DNA of 64,000 nt from NCBI RefSeq assembly GCF_900090195.1, contig NZ_LT607803.1:558001-622000 (forward strand). The letters run 5' to 3'. The notes under the pieces are model-generated. The model was not told the DNA's origin. It did not search any database and saw only the letters and a program-made list of their open reading frames with translations. This stretch comes from Variovorax sp. HW608. Its GTDB lineage: Bacteria > Pseudomonadota > Gammaproteobacteria > Burkholderiales > Burkholderiaceae_C. Positions 18,963-27,905 of the stretch are shown here, in pieces (position 1 is the stretch's first letter; every line of letters begins with the position of its first letter). The position numbers were made by a program, and so were the translations under genes.

Positions 18963-19997
18963 GTGACTGCCGAAGAACTGCTCGCCAGCAACGCCGCCCT
19001 CAGCGGCGAGGTGCTGCGTTCGCAAGAGGCGTTGAAGATCGCGCTGCTGACGATCGACAAGCTGAAGGTTGAACTGGCCTATCTGCGTCGCATGAAGTAC
19101 GGCCGCTCCAGCGAGCAGCTCGAGCACGCTCAACTCGAACTGGTGGGTGGGCAGGCATCGCCGGCCGTGCCGTTGGAAACTGCTCCGGCGATCGACACCG
19201 AGAACGCCCAGGACGGTGCGCAAGGTACGTCCAACATCAACTCGCTGCAGGACGCTCGCGACAAGCGCAAGGCCCGCCAGCAAGCCGCCGCGCGTGGACT
19301 GCCCGATCATCTGCCGCGGCGCACCGTGATGCACATGCCCAACCAAGCCGACGGTTGCAAGTGCGAAACCTGCGGCGGTGGGCTGCGCGAGATTGGACAG
19401 GACGTCTCGGAGGTTCTCGACTACGAGCCCGGCACCTTCCATGTGGTGCGGCATGTTCGCCCCAAGTTGGCCTGTGGCGGCTGCCGCACGATCTCACAGG
19501 CGCCGGCCGCGAGCCGCCCCATTGCACGCGGCCTGGCCGGTAGCGGCCTGCTCGCCCACATGCTGACGAGCAAGTTCTCCGATCACACACCCCTGTATCG
19601 GCTGTGTCAGATCTATGCCCGGGACGGTGTGGAGTTGTCTCGCTCCACGCTGACGGATTGGGTTGGCCAGGCGGCACGTTTGATGACGCCTCTGGCCGAC
19701 GCGGTGGGCCGGTATGTTCTACGCGCCGGGAAGATCCACGGCGACGACACGCCCATCCGGGTGCTCGGCGGCAAAGGAAGCCAGGCGCGCACCGGGCGGC
19801 TGTGGGTCTACGTGCGCGATGATCGACCTAGTGGCGAGTCGGCCGCTCCAGCGGTTTGGTTCCAGTACTCGGCGAACCGCAAGGGCGAACATCCCGTGCG
19901 CCACCTGGAGAGCTTCCGAGGCATCCTGCAAGCGGACGCCTTCGCCGGCTATCACCCCCTCTACGAGAACGGCCAGGTCATCGAGGCTGCATGCTGG
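18963..19997 (+). pseudogene. tnpC: IS66 transposase TnpC, 5' part (interrupted by RIT element)
   Basis: GTG 18963 starts an IS66 DDE transposase: coiled coil with leucines, MKYGRSSEQL, zinc-binding CKCETCGGG and CGGCRTIS, then KIHGDDTPI with a catalytic Asp. Codon 345 (TGG of EAACW) is followed by foreign sequence. The frame resumes at 24126 as AHARRKVWD, the expected continuation (WAHARRK in intact homologues). Rejoined, the protein would be 543 residues. As it stands the product lacks the last catalytic Glu and is inactive. Confidence 0.92.
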
Positions 19998-20000
19998 AGT

Positions 20001-20029
20001 CATTATCTCGACTGCCGTTTTATCCGGGG
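20001..20029 (+). repeat. RIT element 1 left inverted repeat
   Basis: Starts CATTATCTCGACTGCCG and ends TTTTATCCGGGG. It is identical to the reverse complement of 24072-24100. The internal TTATC and TTATCC copies may be recombinase-binding motifs. Confidence 0.9.
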
Positions 20030-20133
20030 TAGAAGCCTTCAGCCCCTGTCTCTACCCTTGAGGAGACCGGGTCTTCGAACTCCAGATAATTTACGGTTAG
20101 CGTCGAGAAGCGTTGACGCGGTGAGGCACAGAT

Positions 20134-20913
20134 TTGCAGATTCCGCTGCATACACGGTCGAGTCCCGAGGCATACGTCGCCGGCCGAGAGTGGCGTGATG
20201 CTCTCGTTCCCGTTTGTCCACTTCATCCGAGCGGCGGGTGCGGTCTGGCTCGCCATGGCAGCTACGCAAGGGGGACACCGCAAGGGGTTCGCATCGCCCG
20301 TTGGTACTGCCCTCAGGGCCACCGAACATTCAGTCTGCTTCCCGATTTTCTTGCAGCGAGGATGCCGGGCCTTCTTGCGGATGTCGAAGCTGCCGTCAAC
20401 ATGGCGGCATCGAGCAAGAGCATGGAGGTCACCGCTTGCGCGTTGCGCGGCCTGGATGTGACGCTGCCGAGCGCACTGCGCTGGCTTCGCCGTCGAGTCA
20501 GGACGGTTCACATCGCACTCGACGCCGTTCTGCGCTTGACTTCGATCGCGCCTCTCACTGCCTTTTCGTCATGTGTCACGCCACCGACTCAGCCAATCTC
20601 AGGGAACGTACTCTTCTTGCTGCGTGGCGCGCTCGCTCCGCAGTTTTTGCAATGCATATTGGCGCCATTGGGCTTCCTTTCGGTTCAGGGTGGAGAGCGT
20701 TTGCATGCGAGCAACCAACACAAGATGGGGACTGACGAGGAATTCGATTTGCGCTACGTTGTCGCCACCGATGCCAAGCATCAACCATGCGATACGAATC
20801 CGTCAATTCGAAGTCAGCAATCAGCATTCCGACGACCGCGGACATGCGCCGAGTCTGGCGTGCCAACCATTGCGTGCAAGACAGCACTGCCGGCCTGTAC
20901 CTGGCGTGGGTGA
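20134..20913 (+). CDS. RIT passenger: zinc-ribbon/HTH-like protein of unknown function
   Basis: Best-supported coding is about residues 25-140. Residues CPLHPSGGC, HGSYARGTPQGVRIARWYC and CPQGHRTFSLLPDFLA suggest a zinc ribbon followed by a helical domain (LRWLRRRVR). This resembles the DNA-binding region of transposase-like proteins. The frame begins at a TTG and overlaps the first recombinase by about 130 bases, so the true start and end are uncertain and the tail may be non-native. No enzymatic function can be assigned. It lies between the left repeat and ritA and has no counterpart in RIT element 2. Confidence 0.5.
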   Translation: MQIPLHTRSSPEAYVAGREWRDALVPVCPLHPSGGCGLARHGSYARGTPQGVRIARWYCPQGHRTFSLLPDFLAARMPGLLADVEAAVNMAASSKSMEVTACALRGLDVTLPSALRWLRRRVRTVHIALDAVLRLTSIAPLTAFSSCVTPPTQPISGNVLFLLRGALAPQFLQCILAPLGFLSVQGGERLHASNQHKMGTDEEFDLRYVVATDAKHQPCDTNPSIRSQQSAFRRPRTCAESGVPTIACKTALPACTWRG

Positions 20914-22022
20914 CGCGATTCCGCGCCTATTGTGCTCAACGCGGGTTGGATGAGCGTGTCGAGCTAACGTTGCGCGGAACGCGCCGCTTTATCGCTTGGT
21001 ATGGTCGCCAGCGAGAGCTTGATGCCGATCGACTGAGCGGCGCACGCTCCGCGCTCTACGCGCTGACCCGCGTGTACATGGTGATGAAGATCCCACTCCC
21101 CAATTGGCAGCCAGCAGCGAACGTTCGACCGCCGTCCTCGGCAGTGCTACGGGATTACAGCGATCACCTCGCGCATCAGCGCGGCAATCCGGAAGTGACC
21201 GTGCGCAAGCGGTTAGATCAGGTCAGCAAAGTATTGGAGTTCCTTGCACGGCAAGGCAAGACCTGGAGAACGATGTCGCTGCGCGACATCGATGAGTTTC
21301 TAATCGAGTTCGCACAACGATACGCGCGGTCGACGACAGCCGATATTGCTGGCGGCATTCGGTCCTTCGCGCGCTTCCTGCTTGCCACGGGACGCATATC
21401 GGTCGATCTGGCCGAAGCCGTGATCTCGCCGGTTCAACCCAGGTATGACCGCCCGCGGCGCGCGTTGCCATGGGAAGACGTGCAACACCTTCTCAGAGCC
21501 ATCGATAGGTCGTCGGCTCGAGGGCTGCGCGATCACGCGCTATTGCTGATGATGAGCACATACGGGTTCGGCGCCGGCGAGGTCATCCGGTTGCAACTTG
21601 AGGACATCAACTGGGAGGCCAACACGCTTAAGGTCGTGCGGCCGAAGACAGGCGTCTCCTTTACGTTGCCACTGCTTCCCGCCGTTGCCAAGGTTCTGGC
21701 ACGCTACCTGCTGCACGGACGACCATCGTACGCATCGACCCGGCATTTGTTCGTGCAGATGAAGATGCCCTATGGCCCCCTGACGGCTTCCTCCGCTGTC
21801 CGCCACGTGCTCGTCAAGCATGCCCATGCAGCCGGAATCGACGCAGAATTTCTCGGCAGTCACGCCCTACGCTATTCAAATGCCGCGCGTCACCTTGACG
21901 TGGGTACACGCCCACGCGTGCTCTCCGACTTGCTCGGCCACCGCGATTCCGAATCGGTGTCTGCGTATGTACGCATCGCGACCGAGTCGCTGCGAGAAGT
22001 CTCGCTGCCCGTACCAACATGA
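20787..22022 (+). CDS. RIT tyrosine recombinase A (element 1)
   Basis: A 411-residue phage-integrase-fold protein with an N-terminal SAM-like DNA-binding region and a C-terminal catalytic domain. The HxxR box (HALRYSNAARHL), LLGHRDSES and the nucleophile Tyr in SAYVRIATE are present. The box that normally carries the first catalytic Arg (LRAGEV) reads FGAGEV, so that Arg is replaced by Gly. This subunit may therefore be non-catalytic or use a different residue. The stop overlaps ritB (ATGA). Confidence 0.88.
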   Translation: MRYESVNSKSAISIPTTADMRRVWRANHCVQDSTAGLYLAWVTRFRAYCAQRGLDERVELTLRGTRRFIAWYGRQRELDADRLSGARSALYALTRVYMVMKIPLPNWQPAANVRPPSSAVLRDYSDHLAHQRGNPEVTVRKRLDQVSKVLEFLARQGKTWRTMSLRDIDEFLIEFAQRYARSTTADIAGGIRSFARFLLATGRISVDLAEAVISPVQPRYDRPRRALPWEDVQHLLRAIDRSSARGLRDHALLLMMSTYGFGAGEVIRLQLEDINWEANTLKVVRPKTGVSFTLPLLPAVAKVLARYLLHGRPSYASTRHLFVQMKMPYGPLTASSAVRHVLVKHAHAAGIDAEFLGSHALRYSNAARHLDVGTRPRVLSDLLGHRDSESVSAYVRIATESLREVSLPVPT

Positions 22023-22990
22023 CAACGATCGTGACCGCCTCAGAACTCGCCCGCGACGCGCAGGATTTCCTGCGTTTCAAACGCGCGATGGGGCAGAGCT
22101 ACCTCCGTGGCGAGTTCGTCATCGGCGGCTTCATTCAATTCGTTGCCTCGCATTGGGGCCGCGACGGCGGAGTGAGACTCGATGTTGCTGTGGCACGCTG
22201 GACCGCACGTATCGCGGGACGCAAGGCGGTTACCGTGGGTCTTGAGTTCGGCGTCGTTCGCCAACTCTGCCTGTATCGTCGGCGTCACGATCCGTCGAGC
22301 TATGTTCCGGAGCATGCGCTGGCGCCGGTCAAGGAGTCGCACTTCCAGCCGTACATTTTCTCGCATGACGAGGTTCGTCAGTTGCTAGCCGCCGCGACCA
22401 ACCACAACGGGCGCTTCATCTGGAGTCCCATGTTCCGCGCCTTGGTTTTGGTGCTTTACTGCACGGGCATGCGGTTGGGCGAAGCCGTGCGATTGCGGAT
22501 GGTCGATGTCGATCTCAAGCGAGGAACGTTGCTCGTTCAGCACAGCAAGGGGCGCTCTCGCATCGTGGCAATTCGTGACGACCTGGTAAGGGAACTCCTG
22601 CACTACATCGAAGCGCGTCAGCAATTGTTGGGCAACACCCATCGACCCGATCCGGCGGTACTGTTTCTGCGCAAGGATTCTTCTCCATTGACGGTCAAGT
22701 CCGCCTCGGAGGCATTGCGGGTATTGCTACGCAAGTTTGGCATGAAGCCGCAGAGCGGACGAGTCGGTGCACGGCCGTATGAGTTGCGTCATGCCTTCGC
22801 TGTCCATCGACTCACGGCATGGTCAGTCGAAGGGGTTGATGTGCACGCCAGGCTACCGTGGTTGTCCGCGTACCTGGGGCACCTGAACGTGCTCGGCACC
22901 GAGGTCTATCTCAAGGCAACGCCGCAATTGCTGGATTTGGCCAGCAGTCGCTTCGAGGAGCACCTGCATCATGCGAGGCGGCCGAGATGA
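22019..22990 (+). CDS. RIT tyrosine recombinase B (element 1)
   Basis: A 323-residue tyrosine recombinase. Arg box GMRLGEAVRL, YELRHAFAV (Tyr in place of the usual His of HxxR), SAYLGHLNV and the nucleophile region TEVYLKATP are visible. The start overlaps ritA and the stop overlaps ritC by 4 bases, so all three recombinases are co-translated. RIT elements always keep the A-B-C order. Confidence 0.9.
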   Translation: MTTIVTASELARDAQDFLRFKRAMGQSYLRGEFVIGGFIQFVASHWGRDGGVRLDVAVARWTARIAGRKAVTVGLEFGVVRQLCLYRRRHDPSSYVPEHALAPVKESHFQPYIFSHDEVRQLLAAATNHNGRFIWSPMFRALVLVLYCTGMRLGEAVRLRMVDVDLKRGTLLVQHSKGRSRIVAIRDDLVRELLHYIEARQQLLGNTHRPDPAVLFLRKDSSPLTVKSASEALRVLLRKFGMKPQSGRVGARPYELRHAFAVHRLTAWSVEGVDVHARLPWLSAYLGHLNVLGTEVYLKATPQLLDLASSRFEEHLHHARRPR

Positions 22991-24003
22991 GCAAGGCAGC
23001 TTCTCGGACTCTGTTCGCCCTCGTCGAGTCGTTCTTCACCGAGTATCTTCCGTGTCAACGCGGCGCCAGCGTTCATACGGTGCGCGCCTACCGGGATGCC
23101 CTGAAGTTGTTGTTCGAGTTTGTTGCCCAACGCAAGCGACGCAATGTCGCCTCTGTCGAACTAAGCGATCTCGACGCCGACACGATCGGGCGCTTTCTTG
23201 ATCATATTGAGGCCGCGCGCTCGAACTCGGCTGCCACACGGAACTGTCGACGGTCCGCCATCCGTGGTTTCTTCAAGCACTTGATCCGCAACGACCTCAC
23301 GCACTCCCAGCAGTACACACGAGTGCTGGCCATTCCCTCCAAGAAGGCTCGCCAGCGCCCTGCCACTTACCTCGAGGCCGACGACGTACGTGCGATCATC
23401 GGTAAGCCCGATCGGCGCACCGCTGATGGCTGGCGCGACTACACGCTTTTGCTATTTCTCTACAACTGCGGCGCTCGAGTGAACGAGGCCATCGACGTTT
23501 GCTGGAGCGATCTCCACCTAACCGCGCCGCGACAGGTTCGCCTGCGTGGCAAAGGCCAGAAGGAGCGATTGTTGCCGCTATGGCGGGAGACCGCCGACGC
23601 ATTGCATCGACTGAGTGGGATGGCGGGAACTCATGACCAGCAGCATGTCTTCCTCAACCGCAGAGGCCAACCATTGACGCGCGACGGAATCGACTACATC
23701 CTGCACAAGTATGCTTCAGCCGTCGTAAGCGAGCGCCCGGCGCTATCACGCAAGAAGATCACCCCACACGTACTACGCCACAGCTGTGCCGTCGCGTTGC
23801 TGCAGTCGGGAACCGACGTGACAGTGATCCGCGACTACCTCGGCCATGCGAGCGTCGCTACCACCGGTCGATACATAACGACAAACCTGCAGATGAAGCG
23901 TGAGGCAATGCAGGCCTTCTGGCATCATGCCGGGCTCGAACGCTCGAGCGCCAAGCCGTGGAAACCGAAGCCTGACCTGCTCGCGTTCTTGCAATCGCTT
24001 TGA
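22987..24003 (+). CDS. RIT tyrosine recombinase C (element 1)
   Basis: A 338-residue tyrosine recombinase, started at the ATG overlapping the ritB stop. The catalytic set looks complete: GARVNEAIDV with Arg, HVLRHSCAVALL (HxxR), YLGHASVATTGRY with His and nucleophile Tyr. An upstream extension of the frame lies inside ritB and is not needed. It is the best candidate for the catalytically active member of the trio. Confidence 0.9.
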   Translation: MSKAASRTLFALVESFFTEYLPCQRGASVHTVRAYRDALKLLFEFVAQRKRRNVASVELSDLDADTIGRFLDHIEAARSNSAATRNCRRSAIRGFFKHLIRNDLTHSQQYTRVLAIPSKKARQRPATYLEADDVRAIIGKPDRRTADGWRDYTLLLFLYNCGARVNEAIDVCWSDLHLTAPRQVRLRGKGQKERLLPLWRETADALHRLSGMAGTHDQQHVFLNRRGQPLTRDGIDYILHKYASAVVSERPALSRKKITPHVLRHSCAVALLQSGTDVTVIRDYLGHASVATTGRYITTNLQMKREAMQAFWHHAGLERSSAKPWKPKPDLLAFLQSL

Positions 24004-24071
24004 CCACGCCGGATTTATGCGGGGCCAGGACCATACGCAGCCCGCGCCAGATCTGCCCATTGGCCCGGTTG

Positions 24072-24100
24072 CCCCGGATAAAACGGCAGTCGAGATAATG
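24072..24100 (-). repeat. RIT element 1 right inverted repeat
   Basis: Exact reverse complement of 20001-20029. It is followed after 3 bases by the terminal palindrome. Confidence 0.9.
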
Positions 24101-24103
24101 GCT

Positions 24104-24125
24104 CTTATCCCGATCTCTGGATAAG
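24104..24125. repeat. Palindrome at the right end of RIT element 1
   Basis: CTTATCC-CGATCTCT-GGATAAG: perfect 7-base arms around an 8-base centre, the geometry of a tyrosine-recombinase core site. It directly abuts the resumed tnpC frame. No copy is seen at the left end. Confidence 0.7.
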
Positions 24126-24722
24126 GCCCACGCGCGCCGTAAGGTGTGGGACATCCACGAACGCCAGCATAAGCTGGCCGGCACGTTGGCGCACCAGGCG
24201 CTGCTGCGCATCGGCAAGCTCTTCAAGGTGGAGGCCGAGATCAACGGCAAGCCCCCTGAGGAGCGCCTGCGGGTGCGGCAGGCGCGTACGCGCCCGATGC
24301 TCGACGATCTGAAGCTCTGGCTGAACGACGCCTTGGCGCAGCTCTCGGCGAAAGCGCCCATGGCGCTGGCGATCGGCTACACGCTTGGCAACTGGACGGC
24401 ACTCACGCGCTTCCTGGATGACGGGCGCATCGAGGCACATAACAATGCCGCCGAGCGTGCGTTGCGAGGCGTTGCGATCGGAAGAAAAAATTACTTGCAT
24501 CTGGGATCGGACACCGGCGGTCACAGCGCCGCGGTGATTTACACCTTGATCGGCTCGGCAAAGTTAAGCGGGATCGACCCACAGGCGTATCTGCGTCACG
24601 TGCTCGATCGAATCGCCGATCATCCAGTCAACCGCATCGACGAGTTGCTGCCCTGGATCGTGGCGCCGCAGCTCCAGCAGGCGCGCCCCGCCCGGCACGA
24701 GGACCTCGCTCAAGCCGCCTGA
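24126..24722 (+). pseudogene. tnpC: IS66 transposase TnpC, 3' part (element 1)
   Basis: Continues the tnpC frame from 19997 with [13 protein letters not shown]. It includes the last catalytic region [20 protein letters not shown], with the DDE Glu in AAER, and the C-terminal YLRHVLDRI helix. 198 residues plus stop. Confidence 0.92.
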
Positions 24723-24741
24723 GTCCGGCGCGCCGGGCAAA

Positions 24742-24825
24742 ATGACGCCCATGCTGAGCATCTCGCGGATCGAAGACTTGCCCATGGCCACCAGCGCCGA
24801 GCTGTACCACCTCAGCTGGGTGATC
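24742..24825 (+). pseudogene. IS66 accessory gene (orf4), 5' part (element 1)
   Basis: Codes MTPMLSISRIEDLPMATSAE and LYHLSWVI, then is cut by IS66 element 2. It continues in frame at 27906 with EQLLADPRRIV, using the duplicated GGGTGATC. ATG 24742 or 24751 could start it. Joined length of 178 residues is almost the same as the intact copy in element 2 (177). Confidence 0.85.
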
Positions 24826-24874
24826 GTGAGTGTCCGGTCTTACCCGTCGCTTGACGGAGACGGTGCCGGGACTG

Positions 24875-25408
24875 TCAGATGTCGAGCACGCGCCTGAGGC
24901 CGCCGTAGGGCACGCTCCAGGACGCCTCGCCGGTATCGACAGTGGCTGTTTTGGGGTTGCTGCGGGTGATGACGCCAACGTGCGTCTGCAGATGGCGATC
25001 GGTGAAGGAGACCTTGTCACCGCGTGCGAAGTCGGCGCGCGTGGGTTTCGGGGAGGTTGCAGGCGGTGGTGAAGCTGGCGGTGTTTGCGGCCGCGGCTGT
25101 GCGTCGGGCGGCGGGGGCTCGATGGCGGCGTAGGGCAACTTCCACTGCACTCGTTGCTGCGTGTCGTGTAGCGTCACCTGCGCATCGCGCATTTCGACGA
25201 TCCGGCCTTCGCGCATCGTGTCGCGGCGCTCATCGTAGAAGCGCACGACCTGCCCAAGGTGCAGGTCCTTGCGCACGGCCACGATGCGTCGCGGGTCGGT
25301 CATCAGTCGCTCCACGAGCGCGCTGAGTTGGTACAACTCGAGACTCGTCGCTTGATTCAGCGCCTCGATCAACGCCGCGTCCTGCATCGGTGGGGTGCGG
25401 GCATTCAT
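24875..25408 (-). CDS. IS66 accessory protein (orf4, element 2)
   Basis: A 177-residue protein of unknown function. A helical N-terminus (ELYQLSALVERLM) is followed by a beta-rich module LHLGQVVRFYDE to LPYAAIEPP, a proline-rich linker, and a second similar module FARGDKVSFTDRHLQTHVGVITR. The two modules look like SH3/KOW-type small barrels. It starts in the tnpC stop (ATGA). The homologous split gene in element 1 shows this is a regular fourth gene of these elements and not a random passenger. Confidence 0.75.
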   Translation of the reverse strand: MNARTPPMQDAALIEALNQATSLELYQLSALVERLMTDPRRIVAVRKDLHLGQVVRFYDERRDTMREGRIVEMRDAQVTLHDTQQRVQWKLPYAAIEPPPPDAQPRPQTPPASPPPATSPKPTRADFARGDKVSFTDRHLQTHVGVITRSNPKTATVDTGEASWSVPYGGLRRVLDI

Positions 25409-26979
25409 GCCGGCCTCCAGTTCATCGGCAGCAACTCTTCCAGCCGATCCTGGCGATGACCGTTGATGCGCTGGAGCACGTCGCGCAGGTACGCGTAGGG
25501 TTCAATGCCATTCAGCTTGCAGGTTTCAATGAGGCTGAAGGCCACGGCCGCGGCATGCCCACCGCGCTCGGAACCCGCGAAGAGCCAGTTCTTCCTCGAC
25601 AGAGCCACAGGTTTCATTGCGCGCTCGCTCACGTTGTTGTCTGCCTCCAGGATTCCATGCTCGACGAAGGTGTTCAGCGCCGCCCAGTTGCTCAACGCAT
25701 AGCCGAAGGCCTCGCCCAGGGGGGACTTGGGCAGCACTGTGGGTGCATGACCTGCAAGCCAGTCGTGCAGATCCTGCATCACGGGCTTGGTCTGCAGCTG
25801 CCTCACTTCAAACCGTCGGTCCGGGTCGACATCGCGGATGTCGCTCTCGATGCGGTAGATCTCGGCAAAGAACTTCAGCGCCTCATGCGCTAGCCCTGGC
25901 GGCGATCCCTTGGGCGCGTCCTTGACGATCTTCGCAAACCGGCGCCTTGCGTGAACCAGGCATGCCGCGTGGGTCACGCCGTCGCGCCAGGATTGTGCAT
26001 ACCCCGCGAAGTCATCGGCTTGCAGGAACCCCCGCCAGGCGCCCAGCATGCGCCGCGCATGCCCGCCCGAGCGGTCGATGGTGAAGTCGTACAGCGCCGC
26101 TGGTGCGACGCGGCGCCAGCGCTGCTCGGGGTCTGGCAGCCAGCCGCCAGCCAGGTACACCCACAGCCGCGCGGTGATGGTCCTGCCGCGACTGTGGCCA
26201 CGCTCGGCCTTCAGCGCCAGCGTCGTGTCGTCGGTGAAGATGACCGCGCTGCCCAGCACGTAGCGCCGCAGCACGGGCATCAGCGGCATCAGCAGTTCGG
26301 CCGCTCCCAGCGTCCAGTCGCACAGCGTCTGGCGCGCCACGCGGGCATCGTGCCGTGCGAGGATGCGTTCGATGCGCGCCAGGGGATTGTGGTCGGCGTA
26401 CTTCGACACCATCACGTGAGCGAGCAGGCCAGGGCCGGCGTTGCTGCGCGCGAGCGGCGAGGTCTGTGCGAAGGCAGTGCGGATCGTGCTGCGGCCGGTC
26501 TCGTCCTCGCAGCGATACTTCAGCCGCACGTGCTGCAGCACCTCCAGCTTCGCGGGCGTGTACTCCAGCGTCTCGCTGATCTCCTCGCCGATGCGAATCA
26601 CGCGCTTGAAGCCTGCCTTGTCCTCGTCGCTGAGGTCATGCTCGATGCGCTGTCGCGGCAGCTGTGCATCGATGGCCGGGCGTCCATTGCGCCGGCGCCG
26701 GTGGCCCTTGACCTCCTCGAAGGCCTCAGGGGGAACCGGGATCTGCACGACCTCGTGCCAGAGCTCGGGCTGCAGCATGCCCAGCGCCTCGCCGCGTGGA
26801 CCGAAGACCTTGCGCTTGAACTCGGCCAGCTGAGCCGCCAGCGAGACCATCTGTGCGTTGGCCTGCTGCCGCAGCGCCTGGAAGGCCGCGCCGGCCTGCA
26901 CCAGCAGCTCCTTGAGCGTCTCCACATCGTCGGGCAGGTTCGCGCGATCGATGGGAGCGTTCAGCAGTTGCATGGACAC
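25405..26979 (-). CDS. tnpC: IS66 transposase TnpC (element 2)
   Basis: DDE transposase of 522-524 residues (GTG 26979 or ATG 26973). It has an N-terminal leucine-rich coiled coil, KRKVFGPRGEAL, a basic region (HRRRRNGRP) and the IS66 core: FTDDTTLAL with Asp, LQADDFAGYAQ with Asp, and NNVSERAMKPVALSRKNWLF with Glu. It is divergent from TnpC of element 1. The stop overlaps the accessory gene. Confidence 0.93.
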   Translation of the reverse strand: MSMQLLNAPIDRANLPDDVETLKELLVQAGAAFQALRQQANAQMVSLAAQLAEFKRKVFGPRGEALGMLQPELWHEVVQIPVPPEAFEEVKGHRRRRNGRPAIDAQLPRQRIEHDLSDEDKAGFKRVIRIGEEISETLEYTPAKLEVLQHVRLKYRCEDETGRSTIRTAFAQTSPLARSNAGPGLLAHVMVSKYADHNPLARIERILARHDARVARQTLCDWTLGAAELLMPLMPVLRRYVLGSAVIFTDDTTLALKAERGHSRGRTITARLWVYLAGGWLPDPEQRWRRVAPAALYDFTIDRSGGHARRMLGAWRGFLQADDFAGYAQSWRDGVTHAACLVHARRRFAKIVKDAPKGSPPGLAHEALKFFAEIYRIESDIRDVDPDRRFEVRQLQTKPVMQDLHDWLAGHAPTVLPKSPLGEAFGYALSNWAALNTFVEHGILEADNNVSERAMKPVALSRKNWLFAGSERGGHAAAVAFSLIETCKLNGIEPYAYLRDVLQRINGHRQDRLEELLPMNWRPA

Positions 26980-27057
26980 GCATGTTCGCAGCCCACAAGC
27001 ACAACGGGCAACCGGTGAAGTGCCGATTGCCCGCTGCCAGTTTGATGGTCTGCAAAT

Positions 27058-27405
27058 TCAAACGACGGCGCTGACCTCCAACGTCTTCAGGCGCCGTGCG
27101 CGACTCAGGTCGATGCCCTCGAGCCAGGCGACCAGTTCGCTCATCGCGATGCTGCCACCGGCCAGCCGAGCGGGGTCGGTAAAGCGGCCCGCCTCGAGAC
27201 GTTTATAGAGGACCCAAAAGCCGTGGCGATCCCATACCAGGAGCTTCGCGCGATCCCGGCGCCGGCCGATGAACACGAACACCTGCCCCGACAGGGGGTT
27301 CATCCCCATCGCAGCCGCCACGATCTGCGACAGCCCGTCGATGGACTTGCGCATGTCCACCGCCTCGGTGAACACATAGGCACGGATCGCCGAGGACAGG
27401 ATCAT
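27058..27405 (-). CDS. tnpB: IS66 TnpB protein (element 2)
   Basis: 115 residues with TEAVDMRKSIDGLS, QVFVFIGRRRDRAKLLVWD and RLEAGRF. The start overlaps the tnpA stop by 4 bases. Typical IS66 Orf2. Confidence 0.92.
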   Translation of the reverse strand: MILSSAIRAYVFTEAVDMRKSIDGLSQIVAAAMGMNPLSGQVFVFIGRRRDRAKLLVWDRHGFWVLYKRLEAGRFTDPARLAGGSIAMSELVAWLEGIDLSRARRLKTLEVSAVV

Positions 27406-27818
27406 GCGAGGCGCCCGATCACCTGATCGAGCACGCGATCGGCTGCCTCGCCATGAAGACGCAGCGTCATGCCTTCCAGGGTGATCTCGACCGCTGCAGC
27501 CGACGATGCTGCCTGGCGCGGTGGCGTGACAGCGACGAATGCCGGTGTCTCAGCGCAATCGCGTGACGACGAGGGCCCCAGCGACGCCGCCCTCGCGCGC
27601 TTCTTGCCACTGACGCGATGCCGGTACGTCGACAGCGCCAGAGCGTTGGCCGCGCAGTATTGCGGCACACTCAAGCCCTGCTCTATGCGGCGCCGTTCAT
27701 GCCCGCACCAGAACGCATCGTCGTGCTGGATCATGGGCCGCCCAGTTCTCCAGTCGATCCGCACTGCAGCCTCGCCGCGCTCGGATTCGCCCACCGATTC
27801 CTCTACCACTTCCGTCAT
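27402..27818 (-). CDS. tnpA: IS66 TnpA-type protein (element 2)
   Basis: 138 residues starting at ATG 27818 behind AAGGAG, including a helix-turn-helix-like part (HERRRIEQGLSVPQYCAANA) and a C-terminal segment (ITLEGMTLRLHGEAADRVL) similar to that of element 1. An earlier in-frame start at 27893 lies in the terminal repeat and is unlikely. Confidence 0.88.
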   Translation of the reverse strand: MTEVVEESVGESERGEAAVRIDWRTGRPMIQHDDAFWCGHERRRIEQGLSVPQYCAANALALSTYRHRVSGKKRARAASLGPSSSRDCAETPAFVAVTPPRQAASSAAAVEITLEGMTLRLHGEAADRVLDQVIGRLA

Positions 27819-27905
27819 CGAGATCTCCTTCAACAAAGGAGTCGACGATCGTTGTTGCGATGACTTCCCGCAATCACGGGGGATCGCGGACATTCACGGG
27901 TGATC

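Larger units (their letters stand above)
19998..24125 (+). mobile_element. RIT element 1 (three tyrosine recombinases) inside IS66 tnpC
   Basis: A 4128-bp insert between tnpC codons TGG and GCC. It carries three overlapping tyrosine-recombinase genes in one direction, the defining feature of recombinase-in-trio (RIT) elements, and a zinc-ribbon passenger gene. The ends have a perfect 29-bp inverted repeat (20001-20029 and 24072-24100). Beyond the right repeat lies a palindrome (24104-24125) that abuts the host gene. No target duplication is visible, as expected for tyrosine recombinases. Confidence 0.9.
24826..27897 (-). mobile_element. IS66-family element 2, inserted in the accessory gene of element 1
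   Basis: 3072 bp, inverted relative to element 1. Ends read GTGAGTGTCCG (left) and GTGAATGTCCG (right, inward). The 8-base duplication GGGTGATC flanks it at 24818-24825 and 27898-27905. All four genes (tnpA, tnpB, tnpC, orf4) look intact with coupled starts, so it may be active. Its end sequences differ from element 1, so the two are distinct IS66 members and not copies. Confidence 0.93.

Noticed and set aside
20001-24100. Two separate, unrelated integrase islands instead of a RIT element
   Set aside because: Three recombinases overlap by 4 bases each and the perfect 29-bp repeats enclose exactly this set, matching the known RIT layout.
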